Assembly: GCF_019264485.1 (NCBI RefSeq)
Contig: NZ_JAHVAA010000013.1
Coordinates: 1-64,000, forward strand
Direction: 5' to 3'
DNA from: Sediminibacterium sp.
Lineage (GTDB): Bacteria > Bacteroidota > Bacteroidia > Chitinophagales > Chitinophagaceae
Length of the DNA stretch: 64,000 bases
This document shows positions 16,161-26,800 of this stretch, one piece after another. A program made the position numbers and the translations under genes. Within the stretch, counting starts at the first letter, position 1. Every line of letters begins with the position of its first letter. The notes beneath the pieces are model-generated. The model did not search any database. It worked only from the letters and a program-made list of their open reading frames with translations, and had not been told where the DNA came from.

Positions 16161-18617
16161 TTAAAGTGGATCAACATTTACAATAACCCTGACTGAACTG
16201 TATCGTTTGTTCGAATGAATAATGGCTGTTTGTTGCATGATCATGTGTTTACAGTGACCAATACGTTGCCTGTCTTTGGGCAACTTAATCAATAGTTCCC
16301 AAAGGTATTGGTTTCTGATTCTATCGATCACAGGTTGGGCAGGTCCACTGATTTCCTTAGCAAAATGTGGAGAAAGCCCGCCCATCATAATATGTGCCGC
16401 TTCTTCAGCAATATGCTTTTCCTTATGCCTGAATACCAGTTGAATGATTCTTGTAAAAGGAGGGTAGCCAAATTCTTTTCTGTTTGCCATTTCATACCGG
16501 TACAATGCATCATACGCATGATTTTGTACGAAGGATAGTACAGGATGCAGGGTATTGCTTACCTGTATCAGCACTTTTCCCAGATCGTCTTTTCTTCCGG
16601 CCCTGCCACTCACCTGTTCCATGAGCTGAAATGCTTTCTCATTTACACGGAAATCTGTAAACCCCAATATACCATCGGCATCAATAATACCTACGAGGTT
16701 TACATGCTCAAAATCGAGTCCTTTTACCACCATTTGTGTACCTACCAGTATATCCAGTCTTTTTTGTTCAAATAATTTGATCAGTGCGTCATGGTCATTT
16801 TTACCCTTCACGCTATCATAATCCATTCGGGCAATCCTGGCATCGGGGAAATATTCATTCAGGATTTCTTCGATCTGTTCTGTTCCGAAATTCTTCTGGG
16901 TAAAATCATGACTGCCACAGGCGGCACAGGTATTGATTACAGGGTATTGGGTGCCACAGTAATGACAGGTGAGTTTATTTTTGAATTTATGGTAAGTGAG
17001 TGTAACGTCGCAGTTCTGGCACTCAGGAATCCAGCCACAGGTATTGCATACCTGGTAAGGTGCATAACCTCTTCTGTTCTGAAATAGAATAACCTGCTTT
17101 TGTTGTTCCAGTGATTGTTTGATGGCTTCCAGTAAAGGTTCTGTAAAAGCAATTTTTCCTTTTTGCTGGTATTTTTTTACGTCAACCAGTTCAATGGAAG
17201 GTAATTGCGCATTACCGTATCGTTCTGTTAAACGAACCAATCCATATTTTTCCTGCTCACAGTTAAAATAACTTTCTATTGAGGGTGTAGCACTGCCCAG
17301 TAAAACTTTAGCCTGAAAGAGACCGGCATAATAAACAGCCGCATCTCTTGCATGATAGCGGGGGGCGGGGTCCTGTTGTTTGTAAGAATTGTCGTGTTCT
17401 TCATCGGCTATAATCAGCGAGAGGTTTTTAAAAGGCAGGAATAAAGCCGACCTCGCACCCAATACAATTTTTATTTCTCCTGTCTTTACCTTGTTCCATA
17501 TTTCCACCCTCTCATTGGCATTGAATTTGGAATGATAAATGGCAATATGCCCGCCGAAATATTCCTGCAACCTGCGAATGATCTGTGCGGTAAGCGCAAT
17601 TTCAGGTAACATGTATAATACCTGTTGGCCTTTGTTTAACTGCTCTTGAATGAGCTGGGTATAAATCTGTGTTTTACCACTGGCCGTTACACCGTGTAAG
17701 AGGCAAACCTGCCGGTTTTGAAAAACAGTTTGAACAGCTTGTAAAGCAGTTTCCTGGGCAGGCGAGAGGGTAAAACTGAGGTTACTGCTTTTTTGTCCGA
17801 GTTGAATACGATCGGTACTTCTTTTTTCCGCAATCAGTATATTTTTATCGAGCAGTCCTTTTAGTTGGGCTGCACTGGCATTGGCTTTTTTGAGTAATTC
17901 GGGTTGAATAACAGTACCCTCTGTTTTCTGCAGGTGTAAGAATGCCAGCAGGAGTTCCATTTGTTTAGGTGCTTTGCCCCAGTTGTTTAACAGGTCAGCC
18001 AACTGATCCTCATTTTTATAGGAGGGATGTAATGTTATATAAGTTTGTTTTTTCTCTGTATATTTTTCTTTCAGTTCTTCCCATACATAACAGACTTCTT
18101 TTTCAATCAATTTTTTAACAACGGGGTACACTTGTATCACATCGAGCAGCTCCTGTACTTCGCTGATGCGTAGTTCTTTTTTGAGTTCCAGTGCTTCTGC
18201 TACGATGTATTCATTGTCGGATAGGTCGCTGAAATTAACAGACCTTTCTTCGTTCCAGATTAAAATACTTTCGCTCGATAATTTGAGGTTGGCGGGTACT
18301 GCAGCCTGCATTACTTCTCCTTCACTACACATATAATAACCAGCCACCCACTCCCATAATTTTAATTGTGCCGGATGCAGAATAGGTTCCTGGTCGAGTA
18401 CATTGATGATATCTCTGGGATGGAATGCTTCCGGTTTTTCTGCGAAAATTCTTTTGATGATGCCGGCATATTTTTTTCTTCCCCCCAGCATTACTTCTAC
18501 ACGAATACCCGGCTGTACCGCATCGCGAAAAGATTCGGGTATCGCCCATGTATAATTTTTGGGTAAAGCAAGCGGTATAATAATTTCTGCAAACAAATGA
18601 TTCGGCAATTTGATCAA
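16161..18617 (-). CDS. priA: Primosomal protein N' (replication restart helicase)
   Basis: 818 residues. A 3'-to-5' superfamily 2 helicase that reloads DnaB at stalled forks. The N-terminal DNA-binding domain begins with FAEIIIPLALPKNYTWAIP. Walker A GVTASGKTQIY is near 306, the DEEH box near 402, and GSATPS follows. Zinc-binding Cys clusters are at about 522-570 (CNTCGWIPECQNC and CHYCGT...CAACG). The helicase C-terminal part has GTQMVVKGLDFEHV and SGRAGR. Length is as expected. It sits between the acyltransferase and murB genes. Confidence 0.95.
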   Translation of the reverse strand: MIKLPNHLFAEIIIPLALPKNYTWAIPESFRDAVQPGIRVEVMLGGRKKYAGIIKRIFAEKPEAFHPRDIINVLDQEPILHPAQLKLWEWVAGYYMCSEGEVMQAAVPANLKLSSESILIWNEERSVNFSDLSDNEYIVAEALELKKELRISEVQELLDVIQVYPVVKKLIEKEVCYVWEELKEKYTEKKQTYITLHPSYKNEDQLADLLNNWGKAPKQMELLLAFLHLQKTEGTVIQPELLKKANASAAQLKGLLDKNILIAEKRSTDRIQLGQKSSNLSFTLSPAQETALQAVQTVFQNRQVCLLHGVTASGKTQIYTQLIQEQLNKGQQVLYMLPEIALTAQIIRRLQEYFGGHIAIYHSKFNANERVEIWNKVKTGEIKIVLGARSALFLPFKNLSLIIADEEHDNSYKQQDPAPRYHARDAAVYYAGLFQAKVLLGSATPSIESYFNCEQEKYGLVRLTERYGNAQLPSIELVDVKKYQQKGKIAFTEPLLEAIKQSLEQQKQVILFQNRRGYAPYQVCNTCGWIPECQNCDVTLTYHKFKNKLTCHYCGTQYPVINTCAACGSHDFTQKNFGTEQIEEILNEYFPDARIARMDYDSVKGKNDHDALIKLFEQKRLDILVGTQMVVKGLDFEHVNLVGIIDADGILGFTDFRVNEKAFQLMEQVSGRAGRKDDLGKVLIQVSNTLHPVLSFVQNHAYDALYRYEMANRKEFGYPPFTRIIQLVFRHKEKHIAEEAAHIMMGGLSPHFAKEISGPAQPVIDRIRNQYLWELLIKLPKDRQRIGHCKHMIMQQTAIIHSNKRYSSVRVIVNVDPL

Positions 18618-18626
18618 AAATACGGC

Positions 18627-19385
18627 TTAGGCCACGGAATAGTTGCGATAGCGTCGCAGACCGGCATCCATTGTGTTATAAACCTGTTGTTTCAATGCCG
18701 GAATATCTTTTACGGATAAACCGGTAACAGGTATTTCATCAAGATATACGACCCTGTTCTTGCCGGGTGTTAATGAAAATATGCTTTTATAATGCAAACG
18801 ATCCAGAGTGTCGATCAGTAAAACAGGTTTAATGGGTGTTTCTGTTTCTATGGCAATACGGAAAGCGCCGTCGAAAAAATCTTTGAGTGGGGCAGGGGTG
18901 ATATTGAATGTTCCTTCGGGGAAAATAAAAATAGAGATGCCTTGTTTGAGCGCTGCTTTGAGGGCACGAACACTTTTAGACCTGGTTTCTGCATTTTTTC
19001 TGTCAACCAGTACAACTGCTGCACGGTATATCCAGCCAAAGACAGGAATCTTTACCATTTCATATTTCCCCAGTATGCGGATGGGCTGGTGGGCAATCAG
19101 TACCAGTGGGGGAATATCCATATAAGAAATATGGTTGGCTACAAAAATGTATTGCCTGGTGCTGTCGTGGGGCGACTCGAAAATTTCTTCATGTCTTATG
19201 CCAATAAGGCGGTACCAGCAGCTCGCCCAGAACATGCATATTTTATAGATGATATTGCCTCCGGTTATTTTACCAAATGATAAGGCGAGTAGTACAAAGG
19301 GAAAGACGATAAGCATGATCAACACAAACAAAAGAAAAGCATAGGCACAATACAGCAGTTGAACAGCTTTCAGCAGAAGATTCAT
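18627..19385 (-). CDS. 1-acyl-sn-glycerol-3-phosphate acyltransferase (PlsC family)
   Basis: 252 residues. Two N-terminal hydrophobic stretches (about 7-38) anchor it to the inner membrane. The acyltransferase motifs are the HX4D box in VANHISYMDIP and the FPEGTFN box, followed by PIKPVLLI. It should acylate lysophosphatidate in phospholipid synthesis; related Bacteroidota proteins can instead acylate ornithine lipids, so the acceptor is not certain. It starts a minus-strand run with priA only ten bases downstream. Confidence 0.85.
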   Translation of the reverse strand: MNLLLKAVQLLYCAYAFLLFVLIMLIVFPFVLLALSFGKITGGNIIYKICMFWASCWYRLIGIRHEEIFESPHDSTRQYIFVANHISYMDIPPLVLIAHQPIRILGKYEMVKIPVFGWIYRAAVVLVDRKNAETRSKSVRALKAALKQGISIFIFPEGTFNITPAPLKDFFDGAFRIAIETETPIKPVLLIDTLDRLHYKSIFSLTPGKNRVVYLDEIPVTGLSVKDIPALKQQVYNTMDAGLRRYRNYSVA

Positions 19386-19397
19386 AAACCGAACTTA

Positions 19398-19429
19398 AAG
19401 AAAAAAGCCGATGCATCAGCACCGGCTTT
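19398..19429 (-). terminator. Terminator of the porin-like gene
   Basis: Read on the minus strand, AAAGCCGGTGC pairs with GCATCGGCTTT around a TGAT loop, followed by a T-run. It lies 30-60 bases past the stop of the porin-like gene. Confidence 0.75.
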
Positions 19430-19457
19430 GATTTCCTCATGTAATATCAATCAACCA

Positions 19458-20486
19458 TTAAAACTTATAAACTGCTGCCAGTATAAAAGCTGCTGAGCTT
19501 TTGGTACCGGTAGAAGAAGCTCCTTTAAAGAATACAGCCTGCTGAGAGTTGTCGATCCTGAACTCCGGAATGATGGTCAGGTTATCGGCTTTCAGGTTGG
19601 CTGATAAAGTAGTGGCAAATATTTTACCGCCCACACCAATGGGCGTAAGTTTACGATCGTCGAAATAATCCTGTCTGAGTGTAAAACCAACAGCAGGAGT
19701 AGGATCGTAATTGAGGTAAAGGGCATGACTTTTCCAGCTGGAAGAGCTGCCGCCTGTTTTGTACGATTGTAAACTACCATCATAGTTTATACCCCATTTG
19801 TCGGCCAGTGCGCCCATTACCACCAGGTTATATTGTGTGATACCGGAGCCGCCCTGAAAATTGAGGTAAGCTTTTACTTTATCATTATTGCTGGCTGTGC
19901 TGAACTGTGCCAGGAAAAATTTGGCAGAAGAAGTAGTGGTAGAATAATCGGTTGGGTTAGAAACGCCTACCATCATGGCACTTTTGCCACCCAGTGAAAT
20001 ATCGGCTTTGATACCGGTATGAAAGAAAGGGCCATAAGAAAATCCGTAAGACATGCTGTAGTTTCTGTTGCCCGGTGCATCTACCAGTTCGTAGCCCACA
20101 TGGGTGGCCCATTTACCCATGGTGAATTTTACCTTGTCGGATGCTGCATAGGTAAGGTACATCTGTTTTACGGCTGCCAGAGAACCCACATCATTGTAGG
20201 AAAATTCCTGTGCCCTGCGGCCAAAACCGATATCGGCAGTGGCCGTTACTTTACCAATGGTGTGGTCAACTTTAAATGAAGCCATACCCAGTTCAAAAGA
20301 GTTCTGTGAATTGGTAAAACTGGTGAAATTATTGGTTTTACCAGGTGCATCAGAAAAACCATAACGATAATAAGCATCAACGGATCCTGAAAAGGTAGTG
20401 GTTGGTTTTTTGGTGGAATCAGATTGCGCATTCAGCAAAAGAAAGCTGAAAAGCAGGCATGAAAAGGCTGAAATTTTCTTTAACAT
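19458..20486 (-). CDS. Outer membrane beta-barrel porin (BBP2-like)
   Basis: 342 residues from the ATG at 20486, where the signal peptide MLKKISAFSCLLFSFLLLNAQ begins; eight further upstream codons are dismissed. The mature protein shows alternating beta strands throughout (GSVDAYYRYGF, AQFSTASNNDKVKAYLNFQGG) and ends with an aromatic residue, KF, as barrels do. It resembles the BBP2 family of Bacteroidota porins. It lies directly downstream of the ammonium transporter gene on the same strand, suggesting a channel for small nitrogen solutes, but substrate specificity cannot be read from sequence. Confidence 0.78.
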   Translation of the reverse strand: MLKKISAFSCLLFSFLLLNAQSDSTKKPTTTFSGSVDAYYRYGFSDAPGKTNNFTSFTNSQNSFELGMASFKVDHTIGKVTATADIGFGRRAQEFSYNDVGSLAAVKQMYLTYAASDKVKFTMGKWATHVGYELVDAPGNRNYSMSYGFSYGPFFHTGIKADISLGGKSAMMVGVSNPTDYSTTTSSAKFFLAQFSTASNNDKVKAYLNFQGGSGITQYNLVVMGALADKWGINYDGSLQSYKTGGSSSSWKSHALYLNYDPTPAVGFTLRQDYFDDRKLTPIGVGGKIFATTLSANLKADNLTIIPEFRIDNSQQAVFFKGASSTGTKSSAAFILAAVYKF

Positions 20487-20512
20487 TGCAGAAGGTTTTA
20501 TGATTAACAAAT

Positions 20513-20568
20513 AGGTACAGCCGGTAAACCTGGTCAGAGGTTTATCATATGGCTGTACCTTCTTTTTT
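20513..20568. repeat. Long hairpin between amt and the porin gene
   Basis: AGGTACAGCC at 20513-20522 pairs perfectly with GGCTGTACCT at 20551-20560, with an inner TAAACC/GGTTTA pairing. The T-run lies on the plus-strand side, so on the amt transcript it is a hairpin without a T-tract. It may be a processing or partial termination site between amt and the porin gene. Confidence 0.6.
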
Positions 20569-20582
20569 AATAAGAAGCAAGA

Positions 20583-20655
20583 AATAAGAGATCAAGATTC
20601 AAGATTCAGGGTTCAAGTTTCAGGGTTCAAGAATCAGGGTTCAGGATCGATTTTC
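20583..20655. repeat. TTCAAG/TTCAGG word array downstream of amt
   Basis: Tandem permuted words TTCAAGATTCAGGG, TTCAAGTTTCAGGG and TTCAAGAATCAGGG, then a partly complementary stretch CTTGAGTCTTGCGTCCTGAAG before the amt stop codon at 20692. It is another member of the word-repeat class of gap elements. Confidence 0.6.
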
Positions 20656-20691
20656 TTGAGTCTTGCGTCCTGAAGCCTGTTTCTTAAACAA

Positions 20692-22080
20692 TTAGTCGGC
20701 GATGGTGCTTTCTTTTAAAACGCCACTGTTTTCTACCAATAATGTACCCTGAACATATTTTTCATTGTGCTGGGTAGCATCCAGACCGAGCAGCTCATCT
20801 TCAGAGCTTACGCGCATGGGCAGGATGAAATTGATGAATTTAAAAATGCCAAAAGAAACCACAAAACTGTAAGCTACCACGATGGCGAGCGCTTTCAACT
20901 GCGTAAAGAAGAAAGCAGAGTTACCGTAGAACAAACCATCAGCACCCGCGCTGTTAACGGTTTTGGTAGCAAAAATACCCGTGAGTAACATACCCACCAT
21001 ACCACCGATACCATGACAGGGGAATACATCCAGTGTATCGTCGAGCTTTGATTTTGATTTGTAATACACAGCAATATTGGAAACGATGGCGGCAATTACA
21101 CCTACGAAAATAGATTGAGGGATGGCTACAAAACCTGCGGCAGGGGTAATGGCTACAAGACCCACTACAGCACCGATACAAAAACCTAATACAGATGGTT
21201 TTTTGCCCCTGAGTACATCAAAGAACATCCAGGATAAACCGGCAGCGGCAGCAGCGGTATTGGTAGTGGCAAAAGCAGAAACAGCCAGTGAACCTGCGCC
21301 TACAGCCGAGCCGGCATTGAAACCAAACCAGCCAAACCACAGCAAGCCTGTACCAATTAAAACATAAGGGATATTGGCCGGTGGAATTTCTTTTTGCTCC
21401 ATATGTGTCTGTCTGCGTTTTAAAACCAATGCACCTGCCAATGCAGCACAACCGGCAGAAATGTGAACTACGGTACCGCCGGCAAAATCGAGCGCGCCCA
21501 TTTTAAACAGGAAACCTTCGGGATGCCAGGTCCAGTGTGCTATTGGAGCGTAAACCAGTAAGCTGAACAGGGCTATAAAAAGAATGTAAGAAGTGAATTT
21601 AATACGTTCTGCCACGGCGCCTACAACCAGACCCGGCGTAATGATGGCAAACATGAGCTGAAACAGTGCGAATAAAGTGATAGGGATGGTGGGTGCCAGA
21701 CTCCATGGAGCGCCGGAATTGATGCCCTTGAAAAACAGATGGGTAGTAGGGTTACCAATAAATCCGCCGATTGATTCTCCAAAACAGAGACTATACCCTA
21801 CAAAAACCCATAGAATGCTCACTACACCCGTTGCTACCACACTTTTAATCATGGTAGAGATTACGTTTTTGCGATGAACCATACCACCATAAAAGAAAGC
21901 CAGTCCCGGTGTCATTAAGAATACCAGGGCGGTGGCCACGAGGATCCAGGTAATATCGGCTGCGCTGTAAGCGCCCGCGTCATCTGCAAAATTGGGGAGG
22001 GAAGGAACGAACAGGGCAGCAACGGCAACTGCTAACAAGGCAATAAAAGGAGCCGCCTGCTGGAATGTCAATTTTTTCAT
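20692..22080 (-). CDS. amt: Ammonium transporter (Amt/MEP/Rh family)
   Basis: 462 residues from ATG 22080. An upstream TTG-type extension of 18 residues is rejected because MKKLTFQQAAPFIALL begins a cleavable signal-like helix, normal for Amt. Eleven or so membrane helices are visible. Family motifs are FFYGGMVHRKN, GALDFAGGTVVHISAGCAALAGA (containing the first pore His) and FPCHGIGGMVGMLLTGIFA (second pore region). It imports ammonium for the glutamate synthase encoded just upstream. No glnK/PII gene is adjacent in this window, which is unusual for amt loci. Confidence 0.94.
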   Translation of the reverse strand: MKKLTFQQAAPFIALLAVAVAALFVPSLPNFADDAGAYSAADITWILVATALVFLMTPGLAFFYGGMVHRKNVISTMIKSVVATGVVSILWVFVGYSLCFGESIGGFIGNPTTHLFFKGINSGAPWSLAPTIPITLFALFQLMFAIITPGLVVGAVAERIKFTSYILFIALFSLLVYAPIAHWTWHPEGFLFKMGALDFAGGTVVHISAGCAALAGALVLKRRQTHMEQKEIPPANIPYVLIGTGLLWFGWFGFNAGSAVGAGSLAVSAFATTNTAAAAAGLSWMFFDVLRGKKPSVLGFCIGAVVGLVAITPAAGFVAIPQSIFVGVIAAIVSNIAVYYKSKSKLDDTLDVFPCHGIGGMVGMLLTGIFATKTVNSAGADGLFYGNSAFFFTQLKALAIVVAYSFVVSFGIFKFINFILPMRVSSEDELLGLDATQHNEKYVQGTLLVENSGVLKESTIAD

Positions 22081-22254
22081 GCGAGGGTTTTTGATTAATG
22101 TTAAAAAATATTTTAATAAATATTTATAATTCAATAATACTAAAATATTTTATTAAAATCTAAACATTTATTAACATTTTATATTTTGTAATTCATTTTA
22201 TTTAGTTGAATAAAATGAGGTTTAACTGCACTAATGATATGATTATCAGTACTA

Positions 22255-22286
22255 AAAAGCCCATCCAAGTAAATGAATGGGCTTTT
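22255..22286 (-). terminator. Terminator of the gltBD operon
   Basis: A perfect 10-bp stem AAAAGCCCAT (22255-22264) with ATGGGCTTTT (22277-22286). T-runs occur in both directions. It lies 25 bases past the gltD stop and separates gltBD from amt. The stretch 22081-22254 is very AT-rich and should hold the amt promoter. Confidence 0.85.
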
Positions 22287-22310
22287 GAAAATAATAAATT
22301 ATAAAAAATA

Positions 22311-23783
22311 CTATGTATTTACTAAATAGCTTTGGTCCTTCGATTCCAGAACAGATGACCCCATCAGGTACTGATCTACTTTTCTCGCACATTCCCTGCC
22401 TTCACTGATAGCCCAAACCACGAGCGACTGCCCCCTTCTCATATCACCAGCCGTAAATATTTTAGGGATATTGGTCTGAAACTTCTTGTCATCGGCCCTG
22501 ATATTACCTCTTTCATCCAGTTCTACTCCCAATTCATTGATGAGCCCCTCATGCTGCGGATGCAGAAATCCCATAGCCAGTAAAGCCAGTTCGCAGGAAA
22601 CCGCTCTTTCAGAACCGGGGATCTCCTCAAAACCTGCCGCTTTCTCAGCAGTAGAGGCTTTCCATTTCAGGTCAACCAACTGTATGCCCTTTAAATACCC
22701 TTCCTCATCACCCAGAAATGCTTTGGTAGCCACTGCCCATTGCCTGTCTGCACCTTCTTCATGCGAAGAGGTTGTTTTAAGTGTCATTGGATAAGTAGGC
22801 CAGGGCATCTGCATGGTTCTTTGTTCAGGAGGTTTGGGTAATAACTCAAGTTGGGTTACCGAGAAAGCACCCTGTCTGTTCGATGTGCCCACACAATCGC
22901 TTCCCGTATCGCCGCCACCAATTACTACTACATTTTTAGCTGTGGCAAAAATATCCTCTCCCGTTACAGGTTCATTCGATACCCGCTGGTTTTGCTGTTT
23001 CAAAAAGTCCATCGCAAAATGAACCCCTTTTAGTTCTCTACCCGGTATATTGAGGTTACGTGGGATGGTGGACCCTCCCGCCAGTACTATGGCCTGAAAT
23101 TCCCTCAGCAGGTCGTTGATACTTATGTTTACGCCCACATGGGCATTGCATTTAAATACTACACCTTCTTTCTCCATCAACTGGACCCTTCTTTCTACCA
23201 CCCATTTTTCCAGTTTGAAATCAGGAATGCCATATCTTAATAAACCACCCGGCGAAGCATCTCTTTCAAATACTGTTACCTGGTGCCCAGCATAATTTAA
23301 CTGAGCGGCGGCAGCTAAACCGGCCGGTCCTGAACCCACTACAGCAATCTTTTTGCCCGAACGCAGGTTGGGAACCCTGGGTTGAACAAAGCCCTTGTCA
23401 AAAGCAATCTCAATAATGTGTTTTTCAATTTCTTCAATGGTAACGGGCGGCTGGTTGATACCCAATACACAGGCACTTTCACAGGGGGCAGGGCATATTC
23501 TTCCGGTAAACTCCGGAAAATTGTTGGTGGCACTTAATAACTCATAGGCTTCCTCCCAGTTCTGACGATAAACCGCATCATTGAATTCGGGAATGATATT
23601 GCCCAGTGGACATCCATTATGACAAAATGGAACACCGCAGTTCATGCAGCGTGCCGCCTGCTGGTTGAGGGATTCGTCTGGCAGACGATCCACAAATTCT
23701 TTATAATCCTGGAGGCGTTCCTCAGGTTTTCTCTTTCCGGGAAGGCTGCGGGTAAATTCAAGGAATCCGGTTGGTTTGCCCAT
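22311..23783 (-). CDS. gltD: Glutamate synthase small (beta) subunit
   Basis: 490 residues. Feeds electrons from NAD(P)H through FAD and iron-sulfur clusters to GltB. The N-terminal cysteine clusters for 4Fe-4S centres are CMNCGVPFCHNGCP and CPAPCESACVLG. The first dinucleotide motif is VVGSGPAGLAAAAQL (about 150) and the second is VVIGGGDTGSDCVG. The C-terminal TAGDMRRGQSLVVWAISEG binds FAD. Length is typical. It follows gltB after 64 bases that contain a word-repeat hairpin. Confidence 0.95.
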   Translation of the reverse strand: MGKPTGFLEFTRSLPGKRKPEERLQDYKEFVDRLPDESLNQQAARCMNCGVPFCHNGCPLGNIIPEFNDAVYRQNWEEAYELLSATNNFPEFTGRICPAPCESACVLGINQPPVTIEEIEKHIIEIAFDKGFVQPRVPNLRSGKKIAVVGSGPAGLAAAAQLNYAGHQVTVFERDASPGGLLRYGIPDFKLEKWVVERRVQLMEKEGVVFKCNAHVGVNISINDLLREFQAIVLAGGSTIPRNLNIPGRELKGVHFAMDFLKQQNQRVSNEPVTGEDIFATAKNVVVIGGGDTGSDCVGTSNRQGAFSVTQLELLPKPPEQRTMQMPWPTYPMTLKTTSSHEEGADRQWAVATKAFLGDEEGYLKGIQLVDLKWKASTAEKAAGFEEIPGSERAVSCELALLAMGFLHPQHEGLINELGVELDERGNIRADDKKFQTNIPKIFTAGDMRRGQSLVVWAISEGRECARKVDQYLMGSSVLESKDQSYLVNT

Positions 23784-23813
23784 GATAATTATTTTGTTGT
23801 TGCTATCATTTGT

Positions 23814-23868
23814 TTTAGTCCATAGTTAATGTTCCATGGTCTATGGACTATTGACTATGAACCATTTG
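23814..23868. repeat. CTATGGAC-word palindromic repeat overlapping the gltB stop
   Basis: Words TAGTCCATAG, CCATGGTCTATGGAC and TATTGACTATGAACC form an imperfect fold-back centred near 23840. The last residues of GltB (MVHSQ) and its TAG stop are read from this element, so the repeat forms the end of the coding region. Confidence 0.7.
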
Positions 23869-26800
23869 CTCCTTCTGCTTTAAAACTTTTTTGTAATCGC
23901 TTGGGAATACTTTGATAAAATTCTTTGTCTGGTTTTCAAAATCATCGAGTATGAATTTTGCTACCGTGCTGCCTGTATAAGCATAATGTTTGCTGATCAT
24001 CTCATGCAGGAAACTGATATCATTTGTTTCCAGCGGATCGAGTTCTACCATTTCTGTGTTACATCTTTCTGCAAACAATCCGCCTCCATTGTATATATAA
24101 GCAATACCACCACTCATGCCTGCCGCGAAATTTCTTCCGGTATCACCCAGTATGATGGCCCTGCCACCAGTCATGTATTCGCAGCCATGATCGCCCACAC
24201 CTTCTACGACTACATTGGCACCTGAGTTTCTTACGGCGAAACGTTCGCCCGCTTTCCCACGAATAAAAGCTTCTCCCGATGTGGCGCCATACAATGCTAC
24301 ATTACCAATGATGATATTTTCTTCCGGCACAAAACTGGCCTGTTTATGTGGATACACTATTAATCTTGCACCACTCAATCCCTTACCGAAATAATCATTG
24401 GCATCGCCTTCCAGCTCAAGTGTAATACCCTTTGTGTTGAAGGCACCAAAACTTTGTCCCGCAGTACCTGTAAAATTGAAATGAATCGTATCATCCGGCA
24501 GTCCTTCAGCCCGATAACGTTTGGTAATCTCATTCGATAATATAGTGCCAGCAGTACGGTCTGTATTTTTAATAGGCAGGGAAGCACTTACGCGTTCTTT
24601 TCTTTCCAGTGCAGGTGCAGCAGCTTTTAATAACTGCCAGTCGAGTACATCATTCAATCCATGATCCTGCTCTTCCTGTTTGTACAATCCTGTGTACAAT
24701 GATTCGGGTTCTTTGTACAATACAGCAGAGAGATCGAGTTTTTCATATTTCCAGTGTGAAATATTATCCCTCATTTCCAAAGCATCAACCTGACCAATCA
24801 TTTCATGAATGGTTCTGTAACCGAGTTCTGCCATGATCTCCCTGAGTTCCTGTGTAATGAATTTGAAAAAATTCACCACATGATCAGGATCGCCTGCAAA
24901 TCTTTTTCTCAGTTCAGGATCCTGTGTGGCTACGCCAACAGGACAAGTGTTCAGGTGGCATTTGCGCATCATGATACATCCTTCCACAATCAGCGCAGCG
25001 GTTGCCACACCCCATTCTTCTGCCCCTAATAAAGTTGCAATGGCAATATCGCGACCGGTTTTCATTTGTCCGTCGGCCTGTACCACAATTCTGCTTCTCA
25101 GTTTATTTTTAACCAGTGTCTGATGTGTTTCTGCGAGCCCCAGTTCCCAGGGTAAGCCGGCGTGTTTAATAGAACTGATCGGAGAGGCACCGGTGCCGCC
25201 ATCATGGCCTGAGATCAGTACCACATCGGCTTTCGCTTTTGCCACACCTGCTGCAATAGTACCCACACCTGCTTTTGATACCAGTTTTACATTGATACGT
25301 GCAGCACGATTGGCATTCTTTAAATCGAAGATCAGTTGTGCAAGGTCTTCGATGGAATAAATATCATGGTGAGGAGGTGGAGAAATTAAACCAACACCCG
25401 GTGTAGCATGTCTTGTTTTACCAATCCACTCATCTACTTTATGTCCGGGTAATTGTCCGCCTTCACCGGGCTTTGCACCCTGTGCCATTTTAATCTGTAA
25501 TTCATCTGCTTCAGTGAGGTATAAACTGGTAACACCGAATCTTGCCGATGCTACCTGTTTAATAGATGAACGCATAGAATCACCATTGGCGAGAGGGGTA
25601 TATCTTATTTCATCTTCACCACCTTCACCAGTATTGCTTTTACCACCAAGCCGGTTCATGGCGATGGCCAGCGTGGTATGTGCTTCCCATGAAATAGAAC
25701 CGAATGACATGGCACCGGTGGCAAACCTTTTATAAATAGCTTCTGCAGGTTCTACCTCATCAATAGAAACAGAAGGCCGGTTTCTTTTGAACTGAAAGAG
25801 GCTCCGTAATGTGCAGGCTTTTTCAGACTGGTCGTTGATGAGTTTTGAATATTTTTTGAAAGTACTGTAGTCATTTGTTTTGGTAGCGTGTTGTAACAAA
25901 TGAATGGTTTGAGGATTGAAGAGATGAAATTCTCCTTTTCTTTTCCACTGGTACACACCACCAACAGGTAAGCGATCAACGGGTATATCTTTTTTACCAA
26001 AAGCAAAATAATGTTTGGCTAAAGTTTCTTTTGCAATTTCATCCAGACCCATCCCTTCAATTCTTGAAGTGGCACCGGTGAAATAAAGGTCAACTACTTT
26101 TTTATTCAGTCCGATGATCTCAAATATCTGCGCACCCTGGTATGATTGTAAAGTGGAGATACCCATTTTCGAAAACACTTTCAGTAAACCTTCATTCACT
26201 GCTTTGATATAATTCTTTTTCAGGTAATCAACATCCAGCTCTGTTTTCAGTTTACCTGTCAGCTTCATATCGCGGATGGATGATAATGCCAGGTATGGAT
26301 TGATAGCAGTGGCACCAAATGCAATTAAACAGGCAAAATGATGTACTTCCCATACATCACCCGCTTCAATAATAATACCTACCTGTCCGCGATAACCTTT
26401 TCTGATGAGGTGATGATGCACTGCAGCAGTGGCCAGCAGGGAAGGCATGGGGGCGTGATCGGAATCAATGGCCCGATCGGTTAAGATAATGACTTCAAAA
26501 CCATCTTCCACCGCATCTACTGCATAACGGCAAAGTCTGTCGAGACCTGCTTTTAGTGAGCTGGGTTTACCATCAGACCTGAAATAGGTTTGCAGTGTTT
26601 TGGCCTGAAAGATACCGGTGTCGATGCTGCGGATTTTTTCCAGCTCATGATTATTGAGTACCGGTTGTTTGAGGGCCACGCTGTGACAGGCCAGTGGATC
26701 TTCTACCAGTAAATTTCCATTGCTCCCTGCAAAAGTGGCCAGCGACATCACCATCCGTTCACGAATGGGATCGATGGGAGGGTTGGTTACCTGTGCAAAC

